NCBI RefSeq assembly: GCF_005930355.1 | Contig: NZ_VDBO01000013.1 | Location: 62,001-126,000 of the forward strand | DNA: 64,000 nucleotides | Direction: 5' to 3' | DNA from: Paenibacillus sinopodophylli | GTDB taxonomy: Bacteria; Bacillota; Bacilli; Paenibacillales; Paenibacillaceae | Shown: positions 35,030 to 44,687 of the stretch, piece after piece | Position numbering within the stretch: position 1 is the stretch's first letter | How the letters are laid out: every line of letters begins with the position of its first letter | Notes under the pieces: model-generated | Told to the model about the DNA's origin: nothing | Database searches by the model: none | The model's input: the letters and a program-made list of their open reading frames with translations, nothing else | Made by a program: the position numbers and the translations under genes

Positions 35030-38000
35030 GTGTTGAAAATGCAACTTAGAAAATGGGTCGCCACATTGTTGGCGGTAGTGGTATTGCTCTCGATTGTTAA
35101 TGTGGGAGCGGTGACCGCGACACCAGCGCTTACGCTGGCAGATGGGGAATATCCGATTAATTATAAATACTTGTCGGACGATAGTAATAATCCATCCATG
35201 GTGCAGGACTATGTTGTCCCTGGAACTGGAAAGCTTATCGTTAAAAATGGAGAAATCGTATTTCAAAACACATTCGCAAATTATGATTTCTTCAAATTCT
35301 TCGGATTATTGGAGCAAGGAAAGGTAAAGAGCAAGCCTTATGACTACGAAGATGCAATAAACTATTCACTGGAAAACTACATACCCCGCGACTACATTGC
35401 TGTTACGAATGTAGAGGGAGGTACTGGAACGGTTCAACTCCCAATTGCTAATCTTTCTGAGAAGCAAGAAATCCTGATGCACATCATCGTACCAGCCATA
35501 TCGTATAACAACTGGTATAACGCGCAATTGGTATTGAATACGGAAGGTCTTCCATTCGTGACTCCGGGTGATGGCAATGGCGGGGTAACAACTCCAACAA
35601 CGAATAAAGCTAAACTACTAGAATTGCTGAATCAAAGCAATGATCTCTACAATAATGCACAAACCTTTAATCCTTCGATTACGAGTAGTACAGCCCGTGC
35701 TGTTGGAGAATACCCGATCGCCGTCAAAGATGAATTGATGGAAAAGGGAATTAATCCAGCAAAAGCGGTATACGACAACGAACTAGCGACGCAAGAGAAC
35801 ATCGATCTAGCATGGAATACTCTGCAATCTCAATTGAGTACATTTAAAAGCGAAGCTATTGTCATCCTAGATGAAATCAATATCTCCTATTTGGACGCTA
35901 TTGCACCTGTAGCTGAGCTATCTAGTGATCAAGCGAATTACTTTGGAGATAAGGCAGTTGTTTTAAAATCAGGCAATAAGCTTTATGTGAATTTAACTAT
36001 AGCTAACAACTCAGGAGTCGTTCTGGAAAGCGTTTATTATTACCCGACAAACGCAAACGGCAATCTGCTATTCAGCCAAGCAAATCTAACGCTTGATGAG
36101 GTTAGCAGCAGTCAGGGCGAGAATGGGGAATATGTTGGTCAACTTATTTTGAATAGGAGCAATACAGCATTAACGAGTGGAATTATTCCAGTCCACTTTA
36201 AGTTAACGGGGTCCGATGATGACAAAGTTATGTATATCAACTTTAATGCGGTTGAACAATCATTGTTAGTTTCAACACTTGAAGCAGCTCAAACGTTGCA
36301 TGATCAAGCTGTTGAGGGTTCGCTGCTAGGACAGTATGCAGCAGGTGCCAAAACGGCGGTAGCTGCAGTGATTGCAAGCAGCAGCGCGGTAAGTGATAAT
36401 GCGGCTGCTACCAAATCCGCACTGAAAGCAGCAACGGATGCTTTGCAGACAGCAGTTAATCAATTTAAAGAATCACAAGTTAGTGAGCTTGTAGACGGCA
36501 ATTATACGGTTGATTTTAAAATTTTGAAATTCGGTACCGAACAAGATTCTGTTATGCAGTCGTATGTTGTTTCCCCTGGTTTACTGAAGGTGTCCGGGGA
36601 TACGAAGAAGCTGTTCTTTACTGTTAAACAAGACAAAGAAATTACCGGTTTGAAATTTAACGGGCAACCTGTTCAAGTGGCAAGCCAGGATGTAACGAAC
36701 AATACAAGAATCGTTTACCTAGAAATACCAAGCTTGTCTGAGAAGCTTGAAGGCTGGGTAAAGATTGATTGGCCAGAATTGAGCTATTTCCATGAATATG
36801 ATGTTCAATTGAAGATTGATGAAACGAGCTTGAAATCGACAACGGATAATATTGAAGAGCCTGAGGCACCAGTAGAAATAGATGCTTCTGCATTGCAGGC
36901 ATTGCTGTCAACTGCTCAAGCTGCTTATGTGAATGCGGTTGAAGGCAATGAAGCGGGCAACTATAAAGTTGGTTCGAAAGCGATATTCGCTGATGCAATT
37001 ACAGGGGCTGTGAATGCAGCCGATGCGAAAGCTTCCCAATATGCGATCGACATGGCAACATCATATTTGGAACAGGCATTCGATGTATTCAAAGCTTCAA
37101 AAAATTTCAGTAACGGAAACTATAGTGTTGAGTTTAAAGCAACGAATTCAGATTTCGTTAAGCATATGGATACAGCAGGCGGTCTTAGCACCAAGGATGG
37201 TACGTATACGCTAAGCTTTACACCAAAAGCGGGTGTTGCTGTCAAAAAGCTGGTTAATGAGAAAACAGAAGTTGTTATTCTACCCGTAGGAACAACACCA
37301 GCACCTCAAGGCTTCGCACTCGCATATGCGAGAACGACTGCATTGTTCGCTGTTGCTTCACCTTTCGCAGCAGCGGCAGTAACGGGGGCAACGCCTGTAC
37401 AATTCCAAGTGACTGACCTTAGCGCTCCATATTCGGTCGTGCTTGATGTTACAGAAAATGATGTGACGGAAGAAGTTAGTTACAGATTGCAGTTCGCGAA
37501 TATTACACTGGCTAACGATACAACTCCAGACCCAGGCACAGGAACAGGTACGGATGTAACACCAGACACTGGCTTAGCTAATGGACAATACAACATCAAT
37601 GTAAGAATTGTGAAATATGGAACGGATCAAAATTCTGTCATGCAGGATTACATTGTTCCAACTGCTAAGCTACGAGTAGCTAGCGGAAGCAACCGAATTT
37701 ATCTTACTTTGAAGCAAGATAAACAAATTACAGGTCTGAAATTTAACGGCGCGAACGTAAGTGTTGAAAGTAGAAATGCAGAAAAGAATACGAGAGTTGT
37801 ATCTTTCCCTGTACCGGATCTTTCGAAAGTATTGGATGGCTGGGTGAAGATTGATTGGCCGGAAATGGACTATTTCCATGAATACGATATTCAAATGAAA
37901 TTTAATACATCAAGCATTAGTCCAAGCGCGGATATTTTGGTCCCAGACGATGTAGTGGAAGAAGTGAAGGAAGAAGAGGACAATGCTTCGGTTGTATCCT

Positions 38001-38527
38001 TCAAAGATATTGAGAGCCACTGGGCGAAGTCTGCTATTGTCAAAGCAGTTGGCCTCGGTATTGTAAAAGGGTATGAGGATGGCAACTTCCGTCCAAATGG
38101 TGTCATTACACGTTCTGAATTCGCGGTACTCATTAGCCGCGCGTTGAAGCTGCCAGAGAGCGCAACTGCAACAGCGTTCGATGATGGAAATCTTATTCCA
38201 GCTTGGGCGAAAACAGCTGTACAAAGTGCAGTTGCTGCTGGCCTAGTCGGCGGATACGATGATCAAACCTTCCGTGGCAGCAGGCAAATTACGCGTGCGG
38301 AGCTAGCTGTTATTATCGTACGCGCGGCTAAGCTGGAGACGAAAGAGGATGCTACTCTGAGCTTTGCGGATGCAAGCGCAGTACCAGCATGGGCACAGAA
38401 AGAGGTTGCTGCAGCTGTAGAGGCAGGCTTTATTAATGGCAAAGGAAACAATCTATTCGATCCTAATGCTAATGCAACGCGTGCAGAGGCACTTACTCTT
38501 GTCATGAAGCTGCTAGAAGAAAAATAA
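35030..38527 (+). CDS. SLH-anchored surface protein with three NEAT heme-binding domains
   Basis: 1165 residues from GTG 35030 (AAAGGAG upstream). Signal peptide ~1-36. NEAT 1 ~38-172 with heme motif YNNWY (~158). A FIVAR-like helical stretch (~188-280) and a NEAT-like beta-domain lacking the YxxxY motif (~285-400) follow. Next come FIVAR (~405-475), NEAT 2 (~485-605; YFHEY), FIVAR (~615-690), another degenerate NEAT-like domain (~695-830) and NEAT 3 (~850-965; YFHEY). Three SLH repeats (~989-1163; FKDIESHWAKSAI, GYEDGNFRPN, ITRAELAVIIVRAAK) bind cell-wall polymer. It should capture heme, perhaps from hemoproteins, and pass it to the importers encoded on both sides. Confidence 0.93.
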   Translation: MLKMQLRKWVATLLAVVVLLSIVNVGAVTATPALTLADGEYPINYKYLSDDSNNPSMVQDYVVPGTGKLIVKNGEIVFQNTFANYDFFKFFGLLEQGKVKSKPYDYEDAINYSLENYIPRDYIAVTNVEGGTGTVQLPIANLSEKQEILMHIIVPAISYNNWYNAQLVLNTEGLPFVTPGDGNGGVTTPTTNKAKLLELLNQSNDLYNNAQTFNPSITSSTARAVGEYPIAVKDELMEKGINPAKAVYDNELATQENIDLAWNTLQSQLSTFKSEAIVILDEINISYLDAIAPVAELSSDQANYFGDKAVVLKSGNKLYVNLTIANNSGVVLESVYYYPTNANGNLLFSQANLTLDEVSSSQGENGEYVGQLILNRSNTALTSGIIPVHFKLTGSDDDKVMYINFNAVEQSLLVSTLEAAQTLHDQAVEGSLLGQYAAGAKTAVAAVIASSSAVSDNAAATKSALKAATDALQTAVNQFKESQVSELVDGNYTVDFKILKFGTEQDSVMQSYVVSPGLLKVSGDTKKLFFTVKQDKEITGLKFNGQPVQVASQDVTNNTRIVYLEIPSLSEKLEGWVKIDWPELSYFHEYDVQLKIDETSLKSTTDNIEEPEAPVEIDASALQALLSTAQAAYVNAVEGNEAGNYKVGSKAIFADAITGAVNAADAKASQYAIDMATSYLEQAFDVFKASKNFSNGNYSVEFKATNSDFVKHMDTAGGLSTKDGTYTLSFTPKAGVAVKKLVNEKTEVVILPVGTTPAPQGFALAYARTTALFAVASPFAAAAVTGATPVQFQVTDLSAPYSVVLDVTENDVTEEVSYRLQFANITLANDTTPDPGTGTGTDVTPDTGLANGQYNINVRIVKYGTDQNSVMQDYIVPTAKLRVASGSNRIYLTLKQDKQITGLKFNGANVSVESRNAEKNTRVVSFPVPDLSKVLDGWVKIDWPEMDYFHEYDIQMKFNTSSISPSADILVPDDVVEEVKEEEDNASVVSFKDIESHWAKSAIVKAVGLGIVKGYEDGNFRPNGVITRSEFAVLISRALKLPESATATAFDDGNLIPAWAKTAVQSAVAAGLVGGYDDQTFRGSRQITRAELAVIIVRAAKLETKEDATLSFADASAVPAWAQKEVAAAVEAGFINGKGNNLFDPNANATRAEALTLVMKLLEEK

Positions 38528-38560
38528 TCATCATTAACTGAAATCACACAAAAGCCACTG

Positions 38561-38589
38561 CGAGGATGCCGGATAACCGGTATCCTCGT
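38561..38589 (+). terminator. hairpin after the NEAT-SLH gene
   Basis: CGAGGATGCCGG and CCGGTATCCTCG form a 12-bp stem (one G-T pair) over ATAA. No T-run follows, so it may only attenuate transcription or protect the mRNA end. Confidence 0.5.
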
Positions 38590-38628
38590 CATGCTATCTG
38601 AGATAGGAAGAAAGGAGCATAAGAAGAG

Positions 38629-39540
38629 ATGAAGAAAAAATCGTGGTTCGGAGCAGGCTTGCTATTAGCTGTCCTGATCTTAGCGGGTTGCTCAAACGTT
38701 GGCAGTGCGGCTACAAATAATAAGGTTCAAACAGCGGCTTCGAATAACCCGGAGGCAACAGCTGCGCCTGAACAGCGTGTTATATCGACGACAGTCGCCA
38801 TTACGCAAATGCTCGATGCACTTGATGTGGATTTGGTGGGAGTGCCGACGAGCTCTAAAGTATTGCCTGTCCGTTATGATGATGTAACGCGTGTAGGAAA
38901 CCCAATGAGCCCAGATATGGAGCTGGTAAAGTCGCTCAAGCCGACGGAGGTCCTGTCCGTGACTACGCTGGAATATGATTTGAAGCCCGTATTCGAAGCA
39001 GCAGGATTGCAAGCCAATTTCTTGAATTTGACGAGTATTGCGAGCATGAATCAAGCGCTGAACACACTTGGTGAGAAATATGGCAAACAAGCGCAGGCAA
39101 GTGCAATCATTGATAAGTTTGATGATAAGGTGGAAGAAATTAAGACAGCTATTGCTGATAAAGAGAAGCCGAGTGTACTCATTCTGCTTGGCGTGCCAGG
39201 CAGTTATCTGGTTGCGACTGAAAAATCATATATCGGAGATCTGGTTCGATTGGCAGGTGGAGTCAATATTGCACAAGGCGAGGATGTCGAATATTTGGCA
39301 TCCAACACGGAATATCTACATAACTCCAATCCAGATGTCATTCTTCGTGCGGCTCATGGTATGCCTGAAGAGGTTGTGAAGATGTTCGACAAGGAGTTTA
39401 AGAAAAACGATATTTGGAAACATTTCAAGGCAGTCCAAAATGACCGTGTGTACGATTTGGAGGAAGCTTTGTTCGGAACCACAGGCAATTTATATGCGGT
39501 AGATGCGATTGATGCCTTGATGGGTATGCTTTATCCCTAA
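38629..39540 (+). CDS. isdE: heme-binding lipoprotein (IsdE-like)
   Basis: 303 residues. Lipobox ILAGC near residue 21. TroA/FepB fold: RVISTTVAITQMLDALDVDLVGVPTS, MSPDMELVKSLKPTEVLSV, VLILLGVPGSYLVATEKSYIGDLVRLAGGVNIA and ILRAAHGMPEEV. These are close to the IsdE heme receptor pattern. It follows the NEAT surface protein and precedes the matching permease and ATPase. It should take heme from NEAT proteins. Confidence 0.87.
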   Translation: MKKKSWFGAGLLLAVLILAGCSNVGSAATNNKVQTAASNNPEATAAPEQRVISTTVAITQMLDALDVDLVGVPTSSKVLPVRYDDVTRVGNPMSPDMELVKSLKPTEVLSVTTLEYDLKPVFEAAGLQANFLNLTSIASMNQALNTLGEKYGKQAQASAIIDKFDDKVEEIKTAIADKEKPSVLILLGVPGSYLVATEKSYIGDLVRLAGGVNIAQGEDVEYLASNTEYLHNSNPDVILRAAHGMPEEVVKMFDKEFKKNDIWKHFKAVQNDRVYDLEEALFGTTGNLYAVDAIDALMGMLYP

Positions 39541-39591
39541 TGAGGCTGGAGAAAAGTTTGGCACTCGATCACATGAAGAAGGAAGTTGGCT

Positions 39592-40575
39592 ATGGCTAAA
39601 AAGATCGGAAGCTTCATTATTATTATCATCTTGTTGATTGCCGCCGTTATTGTTTCTGCTATGACGGGCAGTATCAAAGTTTCTGTTATTGAGCTTATTC
39701 AAGGCTTGCTGTCAGGAACGAATGAGCAGGTTGAGGTTATAAAAGATTTAAGGTTCCCGCGTATTATCGTATCCATGCTTACAGGTGCGGCATTAGCCGT
39801 TTCAGGCGTGCTGCTGCAGGCTGTAATGAAAAACCCGTTAGCCGATGCAGGGGTAATCGGTATTTCGTCAGGAGCGGGGCTGGTCTCGCTGCTTGTTGTT
39901 ACGATTTTCCCAGGCTTGTTTTTCTGGATGCCGTTATTTTCGTTCATCGGAGGCGCATTTGCTTGTTACCTCGTATATGCACTTTCATGGCGATCAGGAC
40001 TCAGTCCACTGCGACTGATTCTAGTCGGGATCGCAATTAATGCTACGTTTACGGGTCTTGGGCAGTCCTTTAATTATCGCGGAAGCTACGCTGTCACAAG
40101 TGTAAACCAAGCGATCTCGTCGATTTTCACAATGAAGACTTGGCAGGATGTCAATATAATAGCGGTGTATGGGATTGTCGGTTTACTGCTTTCCTTGCTG
40201 CTTAGTTCATGGTGCAATATGCTCAGTCTTCAAGACAAAACGGCTAAAAACTTAGGTCTTCGTGTGACCAGAGCACGTTTGATTATTTCGGTTGTTGCTG
40301 TGCTGCTCGCTTCTGTGGCAACGGCAATTGGCGGCTTGATTGCATTCGTTGGCTTGCTTGTCCCACATATCGCTCGCTTGCTGGTAGGCTCAGATCACAA
40401 GGTGCTCATTCCGTTCTCTGCTCTTGGCGGTGCGCTGCTTATCTTAACGGCGGACACATTAGGACGTACAGTGCTCGCACCTACAGAAATTCCAGCTTCG
40501 ATTATTATGACCGTCATCGGCGGCCCTTTCCTTATATTCATGCTTAGAAAGAGTGATCGCGTTCATGGAAATTAA
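39592..40575 (+). CDS. isdF: FecCD-type heme ABC permease (IsdF-like)
   Basis: 327 residues from ATG 39592 (AAGGAAG upstream; an in-frame TTG at 39586 is less likely). About nine membrane segments. DLRFPRIIVSMLTGAALAVSGVLLQAVMKNPLADAGVIGISSGAGL and GGLIAFVGLLVPHIARLLVG are FecCD hallmarks. It overlaps the ATPase gene by 11 bases. Together with the preceding lipoprotein it forms a second heme importer. Confidence 0.88.
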   Translation: MAKKIGSFIIIIILLIAAVIVSAMTGSIKVSVIELIQGLLSGTNEQVEVIKDLRFPRIIVSMLTGAALAVSGVLLQAVMKNPLADAGVIGISSGAGLVSLLVVTIFPGLFFWMPLFSFIGGAFACYLVYALSWRSGLSPLRLILVGIAINATFTGLGQSFNYRGSYAVTSVNQAISSIFTMKTWQDVNIIAVYGIVGLLLSLLLSSWCNMLSLQDKTAKNLGLRVTRARLIISVVAVLLASVATAIGGLIAFVGLLVPHIARLLVGSDHKVLIPFSALGGALLILTADTLGRTVLAPTEIPASIIMTVIGGPFLIFMLRKSDRVHGN

Positions 40576-41338
40576 AAAAGTCACCTTTTCCTACGATAAG
40601 AAGGTCGACCAGCTAAAACAAATATCGAGCACGATTATACCTGGGAAAGTGACGACGATTATTGGTCCGAATGGCTGTGGGAAATCAACGTTGCTAGGTG
40701 TAATGTCACAGAACTACAAGCCCAAAGATGGGGAAGTTGTACTTGATGGCAAGTCGCTTAGTCAGACTAAGCCTAAGGACCTTGCCAAACGGCTTGCTGT
40801 CGTTCATCAGCAGAATGAGGCTCCAAACGATCTGACGGTGGAGAAGCTAACGAGCTTCGGCAGACTGCCGCATCGCAGTTTATTCGGGCAAACCGAGGAA
40901 GAGGATGAGAAAGCGATCGAATGGGCGCTTACCTGTACGAATTTACAGCAGAAGCGGACATTTAAGATCGATCAATTATCCGGTGGGGAGCGGCAGCGTG
41001 TTTGGATTGCGATGGCGCTTGCACAAAAAACAAAAATTTTATTTTTAGATGAACCGACGACATTTTTGGATATTTTTTATCAGATCGAAATTTTGCAGCT
41101 CGTACGGACACTCAATCAAACCTATGGCTTAACGATTGTGATGGTCTTGCACGATATTAATCAGGCGATTCGTTACAGCGACACGATTATTGTCATGAAG
41201 GATGGCCAGATTGTAACGGAAGGCTCACCAGAGCAGGTTATTACAGAAGAAGTAGTTAAGGCTACCTACGGTGTCGACGTTGTAATGAAGCATGATGAAG
41301 AAACGGGATTATATATGATTCCACTTCGTATTTCATAA
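40565..41338 (+). CDS. heme/iron ABC transporter ATP-binding protein
   Basis: 257 residues from ATG 40565 (a GTG at 40553 is an alternative). Walker A GPNGCGKST, signature LSGGERQRVWIAMALAQ, Walker B ILFLDEPTTFLDI, H-loop VLHDINQAI. It is of the FecE/FepC class. Unlike the ATPase of the first importer it ends normally (~residue 257) without a monooxygenase. It energises the permease whose gene it overlaps. Confidence 0.9.
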   Translation: MEIKKVTFSYDKKVDQLKQISSTIIPGKVTTIIGPNGCGKSTLLGVMSQNYKPKDGEVVLDGKSLSQTKPKDLAKRLAVVHQQNEAPNDLTVEKLTSFGRLPHRSLFGQTEEEDEKAIEWALTCTNLQQKRTFKIDQLSGGERQRVWIAMALAQKTKILFLDEPTTFLDIFYQIEILQLVRTLNQTYGLTIVMVLHDINQAIRYSDTIIVMKDGQIVTEGSPEQVITEEVVKATYGVDVVMKHDEETGLYMIPLRIS

Positions 41339-41386
41339 GCACTTGAATGCCATTCATATTTATATAGAAGAGAGGCGGAGAAACAG

Positions 41387-42373
41387 ATGCGTAAGCTGTC
41401 GATTTTAATTAGTTTTTGTGTTTTGTTCGTTACGATGCTTGCCGTACCTGCTGCTTATGCGGCTGAGATTGAGGATGGCACTTATACAATCGATTATGTC
41501 ATCAAAAAAGCAGAGGATGAATCGGCTTCGATGGCCAATGACTATTGGGAGAAGCCAGCCAAAGTCATCGTTGAGAATGGAAAAATTACGATTCAGGTTG
41601 TTATTAATCATAGTAAATGGGTTACGGAGTTCAAAACGCCGGACGGAAGCGGCGGTTATTCTGTTGCAAAGGTAATTAGCAGCAATAAAGCCGAGGATAG
41701 CCGTGTATCGCAGTTTAAAGTAGCTGATCTCTCCACGACCATGTTATCCAAAATTCACGTCACCGTTCCTGATATCGATTATGACCACGACTATACGATT
41801 CGTTTCGATTTCGATCAGAACAGCATGAAGCTTGTCAGCAAGCCAGTGGTCAAGGAAGAACCGGCTGCTACAGCAAAGCCGACAGAGGCACCAAAAGCAA
41901 CAGAAGCGCCTAAAGCTACGCAGGCACCGGCAACAGGCACCAAGCAGACGGCAGCTCCTGCAGCAACGAGTGCGCCGGCTAAAGAGGCTGCTGCGACACC
42001 AGCGGCAGACGTAGACAAGGTAACAGAGAAGCCGGCACAGAGCGATGGTTCGTCTGAAGGTACAGTAGGGGCGGAGGTATCTCCAGTACCTTCCGCAACT
42101 GTAGAGCCTTCTCCAGAAGCTGCTGTGGAACCAACTGCAGCAGTTGAAACAGAAACGTCTGAACAAGCTTCTGAAGACGTTAAGGAGGTAACGAGCGATA
42201 CAACTGATGCTGGTGCTGAAGTGAAAGTGGCAAGTGCAGAAGTGACTGGGGAAGCAGAGCCGGTGAAAGCAAGCTCGAATAAATGGTTGACTTCTTCGAT
42301 TATTTCGATCGTTATTATATTGGCGGGCGCAGCCTTTATTGTTATTCGCAACCGTAAAACGAATCGTAAATAA
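41387..42373 (+). CDS. membrane-anchored NEAT domain heme-binding protein (IsdC-like)
   Basis: 328 residues. Signal peptide ~1-25 (ends AAYAA). One NEAT domain ~27-150 with the heme motif YDHDY (~131). A long linker ~155-298 is rich in Ala, Pro, Thr and Glu, with repeats such as TEAPKATEAPKATQAP. The C-terminal membrane segment (~302-321) ends in RNRKTNRK. There is no LPXTG-type sorting motif before the segment, so it is probably membrane- rather than wall-anchored. It is suited to relay heme from the surface NEAT-SLH protein through the wall to the IsdE-like receptor. Confidence 0.88.
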   Translation: MRKLSILISFCVLFVTMLAVPAAYAAEIEDGTYTIDYVIKKAEDESASMANDYWEKPAKVIVENGKITIQVVINHSKWVTEFKTPDGSGGYSVAKVISSNKAEDSRVSQFKVADLSTTMLSKIHVTVPDIDYDHDYTIRFDFDQNSMKLVSKPVVKEEPAATAKPTEAPKATEAPKATQAPATGTKQTAAPAATSAPAKEAAATPAADVDKVTEKPAQSDGSSEGTVGAEVSPVPSATVEPSPEAAVEPTAAVETETSEQASEDVKEVTSDTTDAGAEVKVASAEVTGEAEPVKASSNKWLTSSIISIVIILAGAAFIVIRNRKTNRK

Positions 42374-42388
42374 GGTAGAAGGTTTAGA

Positions 42389-42428
42389 AGAAGAGGCTGC
42401 TGGAAAACAGACGGCCTCTTCTGTTTTT
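42389..42428 (+). terminator. terminator of the heme operon
   Basis: AGAAGAGGC and GCCTCTTCT pair around a 16-base loop, then TTTTT. It separates the heme island from groES. Confidence 0.8.
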
Positions 42429-42490
42429 CTGATGATAATGGATATGGAAATCGATAGGGTGTAAATAAACGGAAAATTAAAACCAAGCAC

Positions 42491-42519
42491 TTGAAATTGA
42501 TTAGGAAAATAGGTATGAT
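42491..42519 (+). promoter_or_regulatory. groESL sigma-A promoter
   Basis: TTGAAA (42491-42496) and TATGAT (42514-42519) with 17 bases between, directly upstream of CIRCE. Confidence 0.82.
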
Positions 42520-42530
42520 AAAAGGAGTTG

Positions 42531-42557
42531 TTAGCACTTGAAGGTTTCGAGTGCTAA
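42531..42557 (+). promoter_or_regulatory. CIRCE operator (HrcA binding site)
   Basis: TTAGCACTT, nine bases, then GAGTGCTAA. It differs from the CIRCE consensus by one base. It sits between the promoter and groES, so HrcA should repress the operon until heat or protein stress. Confidence 0.95.
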
Positions 42558-42600
42558 CGAGAATAAAAGCAGCGACAAATTTTGAAGGAGGCTATTTTCA

Positions 42601-42882
42601 ATGATCAGACCTTTGGGTGAACGCGTATTGATCGAAGCAATCGCGAAGGAAGAAACAACCGCTAGCGGTATCGTATTGCCGGATTCGGCGAAAGAAAAGC
42701 CACAAGAAGGCAAAGTTATCGCAGTAGGCAGCGGTACGCTGAAAGATGGCGTTCGCATTGCTTTGGAAGTGAAAGAAGGCGACCGCGTTCTTTTCTCTAA
42801 ATATGCAGGAACTGAAATCAAATACGAAGGCAAAGAGTATTTGATTATGAAAGAAAGCGAAATTCACGCGATTTTTGAATAG
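42601..42882 (+). CDS. groES: co-chaperonin GroES
   Basis: 93 residues. MIRPLGERVLIEAI, the mobile-loop region ETTASGIVLPDSAKEKPQEG and VLFSKYAGTEIKYEGKEYLI are standard GroES. It caps the GroEL ring during folding. GAAGGAGG precedes the ATG. groEL follows 76 bases later in the same CIRCE-controlled operon. Confidence 0.98.
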   Translation: MIRPLGERVLIEAIAKEETTASGIVLPDSAKEKPQEGKVIAVGSGTLKDGVRIALEVKEGDRVLFSKYAGTEIKYEGKEYLIMKESEIHAIFE

Positions 42883-42958
42883 CAGCCCGAATAGGGTCAC
42901 ATAGAAGGCAAGACACGGAAAACATCGGTACTTAAACTATTTTGGGAGGTTTACGTTA

Positions 42959-44593
42959 ATGGCTAAGGAAATTAAATTTAGTGAAGATGCTCGTCGCGCA
43001 ATGCTGCGCGGAGTTGACGCTCTTGCAAATGCGGTTAAAGTTACACTAGGTCCAAAAGGCCGCAACGTTGTACTTGAGAAAAAATTCGGAAGCCCGCTTA
43101 TCACGAACGATGGTGTATCCATTGCGAAAGAAATCGAGCTTGAAGATGCTTTTGAAAACATGGGTGCTCAACTTGTTAAAGAAGTAGCTACAAAAACAAA
43201 TGACGTTGCTGGTGACGGTACAACTACCGCTACTGTTCTTGCACAAGCGATGATTCGCGAAGGCTTGAAAAACGTTACTGCGGGCGCTAACCCAATGGTT
43301 ATCCGCAAAGGTATCGAGAAAGCCGTTAAAGCTGCTGTTGAAGAGCTTAAAGCGATCTCCAAACCAATTGAAGGCAAACAATCGATCGCACAAGTGGCTT
43401 CGATCTCATCTGCTGATGATGAAGTGGGCCAATTGATTGCAGAAGCTATGGAAAAAGTCGGCAACGACGGCGTTATCACTGTAGAAGAGTCGAAAGGCTT
43501 CGTTACAGAGCTTGAAGTTGTTGAAGGTATGCAATTCGACCGTGGTTATGTATCACCATACATGATTACTGATACGGACAAAATGGAAGCTATCCTTGAC
43601 AACCCATACATCCTTATCACTGACAAAAAGATTACGAGCATTCAAGAGATCCTTCCGGTTCTTGAGAAAGTCGTTCAATCCGGCAAGCAATTGCTAATCA
43701 TTGCTGAAGATGTAGAAGGCGAAGCGCAAGCGACTCTAGTCGTGAACAAACTTCGTGGAACATTCACTTGCGTAGCTGTTAAAGCTCCAGGCTTCGGCGA
43801 CCGTCGCAAAGCAATGCTTCAAGATATCGCTGCTCTTACAGGCGGCCAAGTGATCACGGAAGAGCTAGGCCTTGAGCTCAAATCAACTGGCGTGGAATCC
43901 CTAGGTTCCGCTCGTCAAATCCGTATCACAAAAGAAACAACAATCATCGTTGACGGCAGCGGCAACTCCGCTGACATCGTTGCTCGCGTGAACCAAATCC
44001 GCGCTCAACTGGAAGAAACAACTTCCGACTTTGACCGTGAGAAGCTTCAAGAGCGTCTTGCAAAATTGTCTGGCGGCGTTGCTGTAATCAAAGTTGGCGC
44101 AGCTACAGAAACAGAATTGAAAGAGCGCAAGCTCCGCATCGAAGATGCCCTCAACTCCACTCGTGCAGCGGTTGAAGAAGGTATCGTATCGGGCGGCGGT
44201 ACTGCCCTCATTAACGTATATAACGCAGTTGCTGCTGTTAAAGCAGAAGGCGACGAGCAAACAGGTGTAAACATCGTTCTTCGTTCCCTTGAAGAGCCGC
44301 TTCGCACAATCGCTGCGAACGCTGGTCAAGAAGGTTCCGTTATCGTTGAGCGTCTGAAAAACGAAAAAATCGGCGTAGGCTACAACGCTGCTACTGGAAC
44401 ATGGGTAAACATGTTCGAAGCTGGTATCGTTGACCCTGCTAAAGTAACACGTTCTGCGCTTCAAAACGCAGCTTCCGTTGCGGCGATGTTCCTGACAACT
44501 GAAGCAGTTGTTGCTGACAAACCAGAGCCTAAAGGCGCTGGCGGCGGCATACCTGATATGGGCGGTATGGGTGGCATGGGCGGCATGATGTAA
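42959..44593 (+). CDS. groEL: chaperonin GroEL
   Basis: 544 residues, full length. AKEIKFSEDARRAMLRGVD, LGPKGRNVVLEKKFGSP, the ATP motif DGTTTATVLA and the Gly-Gly-Met tail (GGMGGMGGMM) identify it. Codon use is strongly biased (AAA, GCT, CTT), as expected for a highly expressed gene. A prophage is inserted just after its terminator. Confidence 0.98.
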   Translation: MAKEIKFSEDARRAMLRGVDALANAVKVTLGPKGRNVVLEKKFGSPLITNDGVSIAKEIELEDAFENMGAQLVKEVATKTNDVAGDGTTTATVLAQAMIREGLKNVTAGANPMVIRKGIEKAVKAAVEELKAISKPIEGKQSIAQVASISSADDEVGQLIAEAMEKVGNDGVITVEESKGFVTELEVVEGMQFDRGYVSPYMITDTDKMEAILDNPYILITDKKITSIQEILPVLEKVVQSGKQLLIIAEDVEGEAQATLVVNKLRGTFTCVAVKAPGFGDRRKAMLQDIAALTGGQVITEELGLELKSTGVESLGSARQIRITKETTIIVDGSGNSADIVARVNQIRAQLEETTSDFDREKLQERLAKLSGGVAVIKVGAATETELKERKLRIEDALNSTRAAVEEGIVSGGGTALINVYNAVAAVKAEGDEQTGVNIVLRSLEEPLRTIAANAGQEGSVIVERLKNEKIGVGYNAATGTWVNMFEAGIVDPAKVTRSALQNAASVAAMFLTTEAVVADKPEPKGAGGGIPDMGGMGGMGGMM

Positions 44594-44625
44594 TAACATC
44601 ATCAAAAACCTTATATCATCAGTGT

Positions 44626-44653
44626 TTAGAGGACCTTTAGGGGTCCTCTTTTC
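44626..44653 (+). terminator. groEL terminator
   Basis: AGAGGACC and GGTCCTCT pair over a six-base loop, then TTTTC. The left end of the prophage must lie between here and the integrase gene at 44688. Confidence 0.85.
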
Positions 44654-44687
44654 TTATAAGGTAACGAAAAGGTAACATTTCTTGCAC

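Noticed and set aside
41881..41960. CRISPR-like or satellite repeat in the NEAT protein gene
   Set aside because: Short in-frame codon repeats (TEAPKA type) of a linker; no spacers or cas genes. No CRISPR array was seen in the window.
41744..42537. Two long minus-strand frames opposite the Ala/Pro/Thr linker of the NEAT protein
   Set aside because: They mirror the repetitive linker and have no ribosome site or family resemblance.
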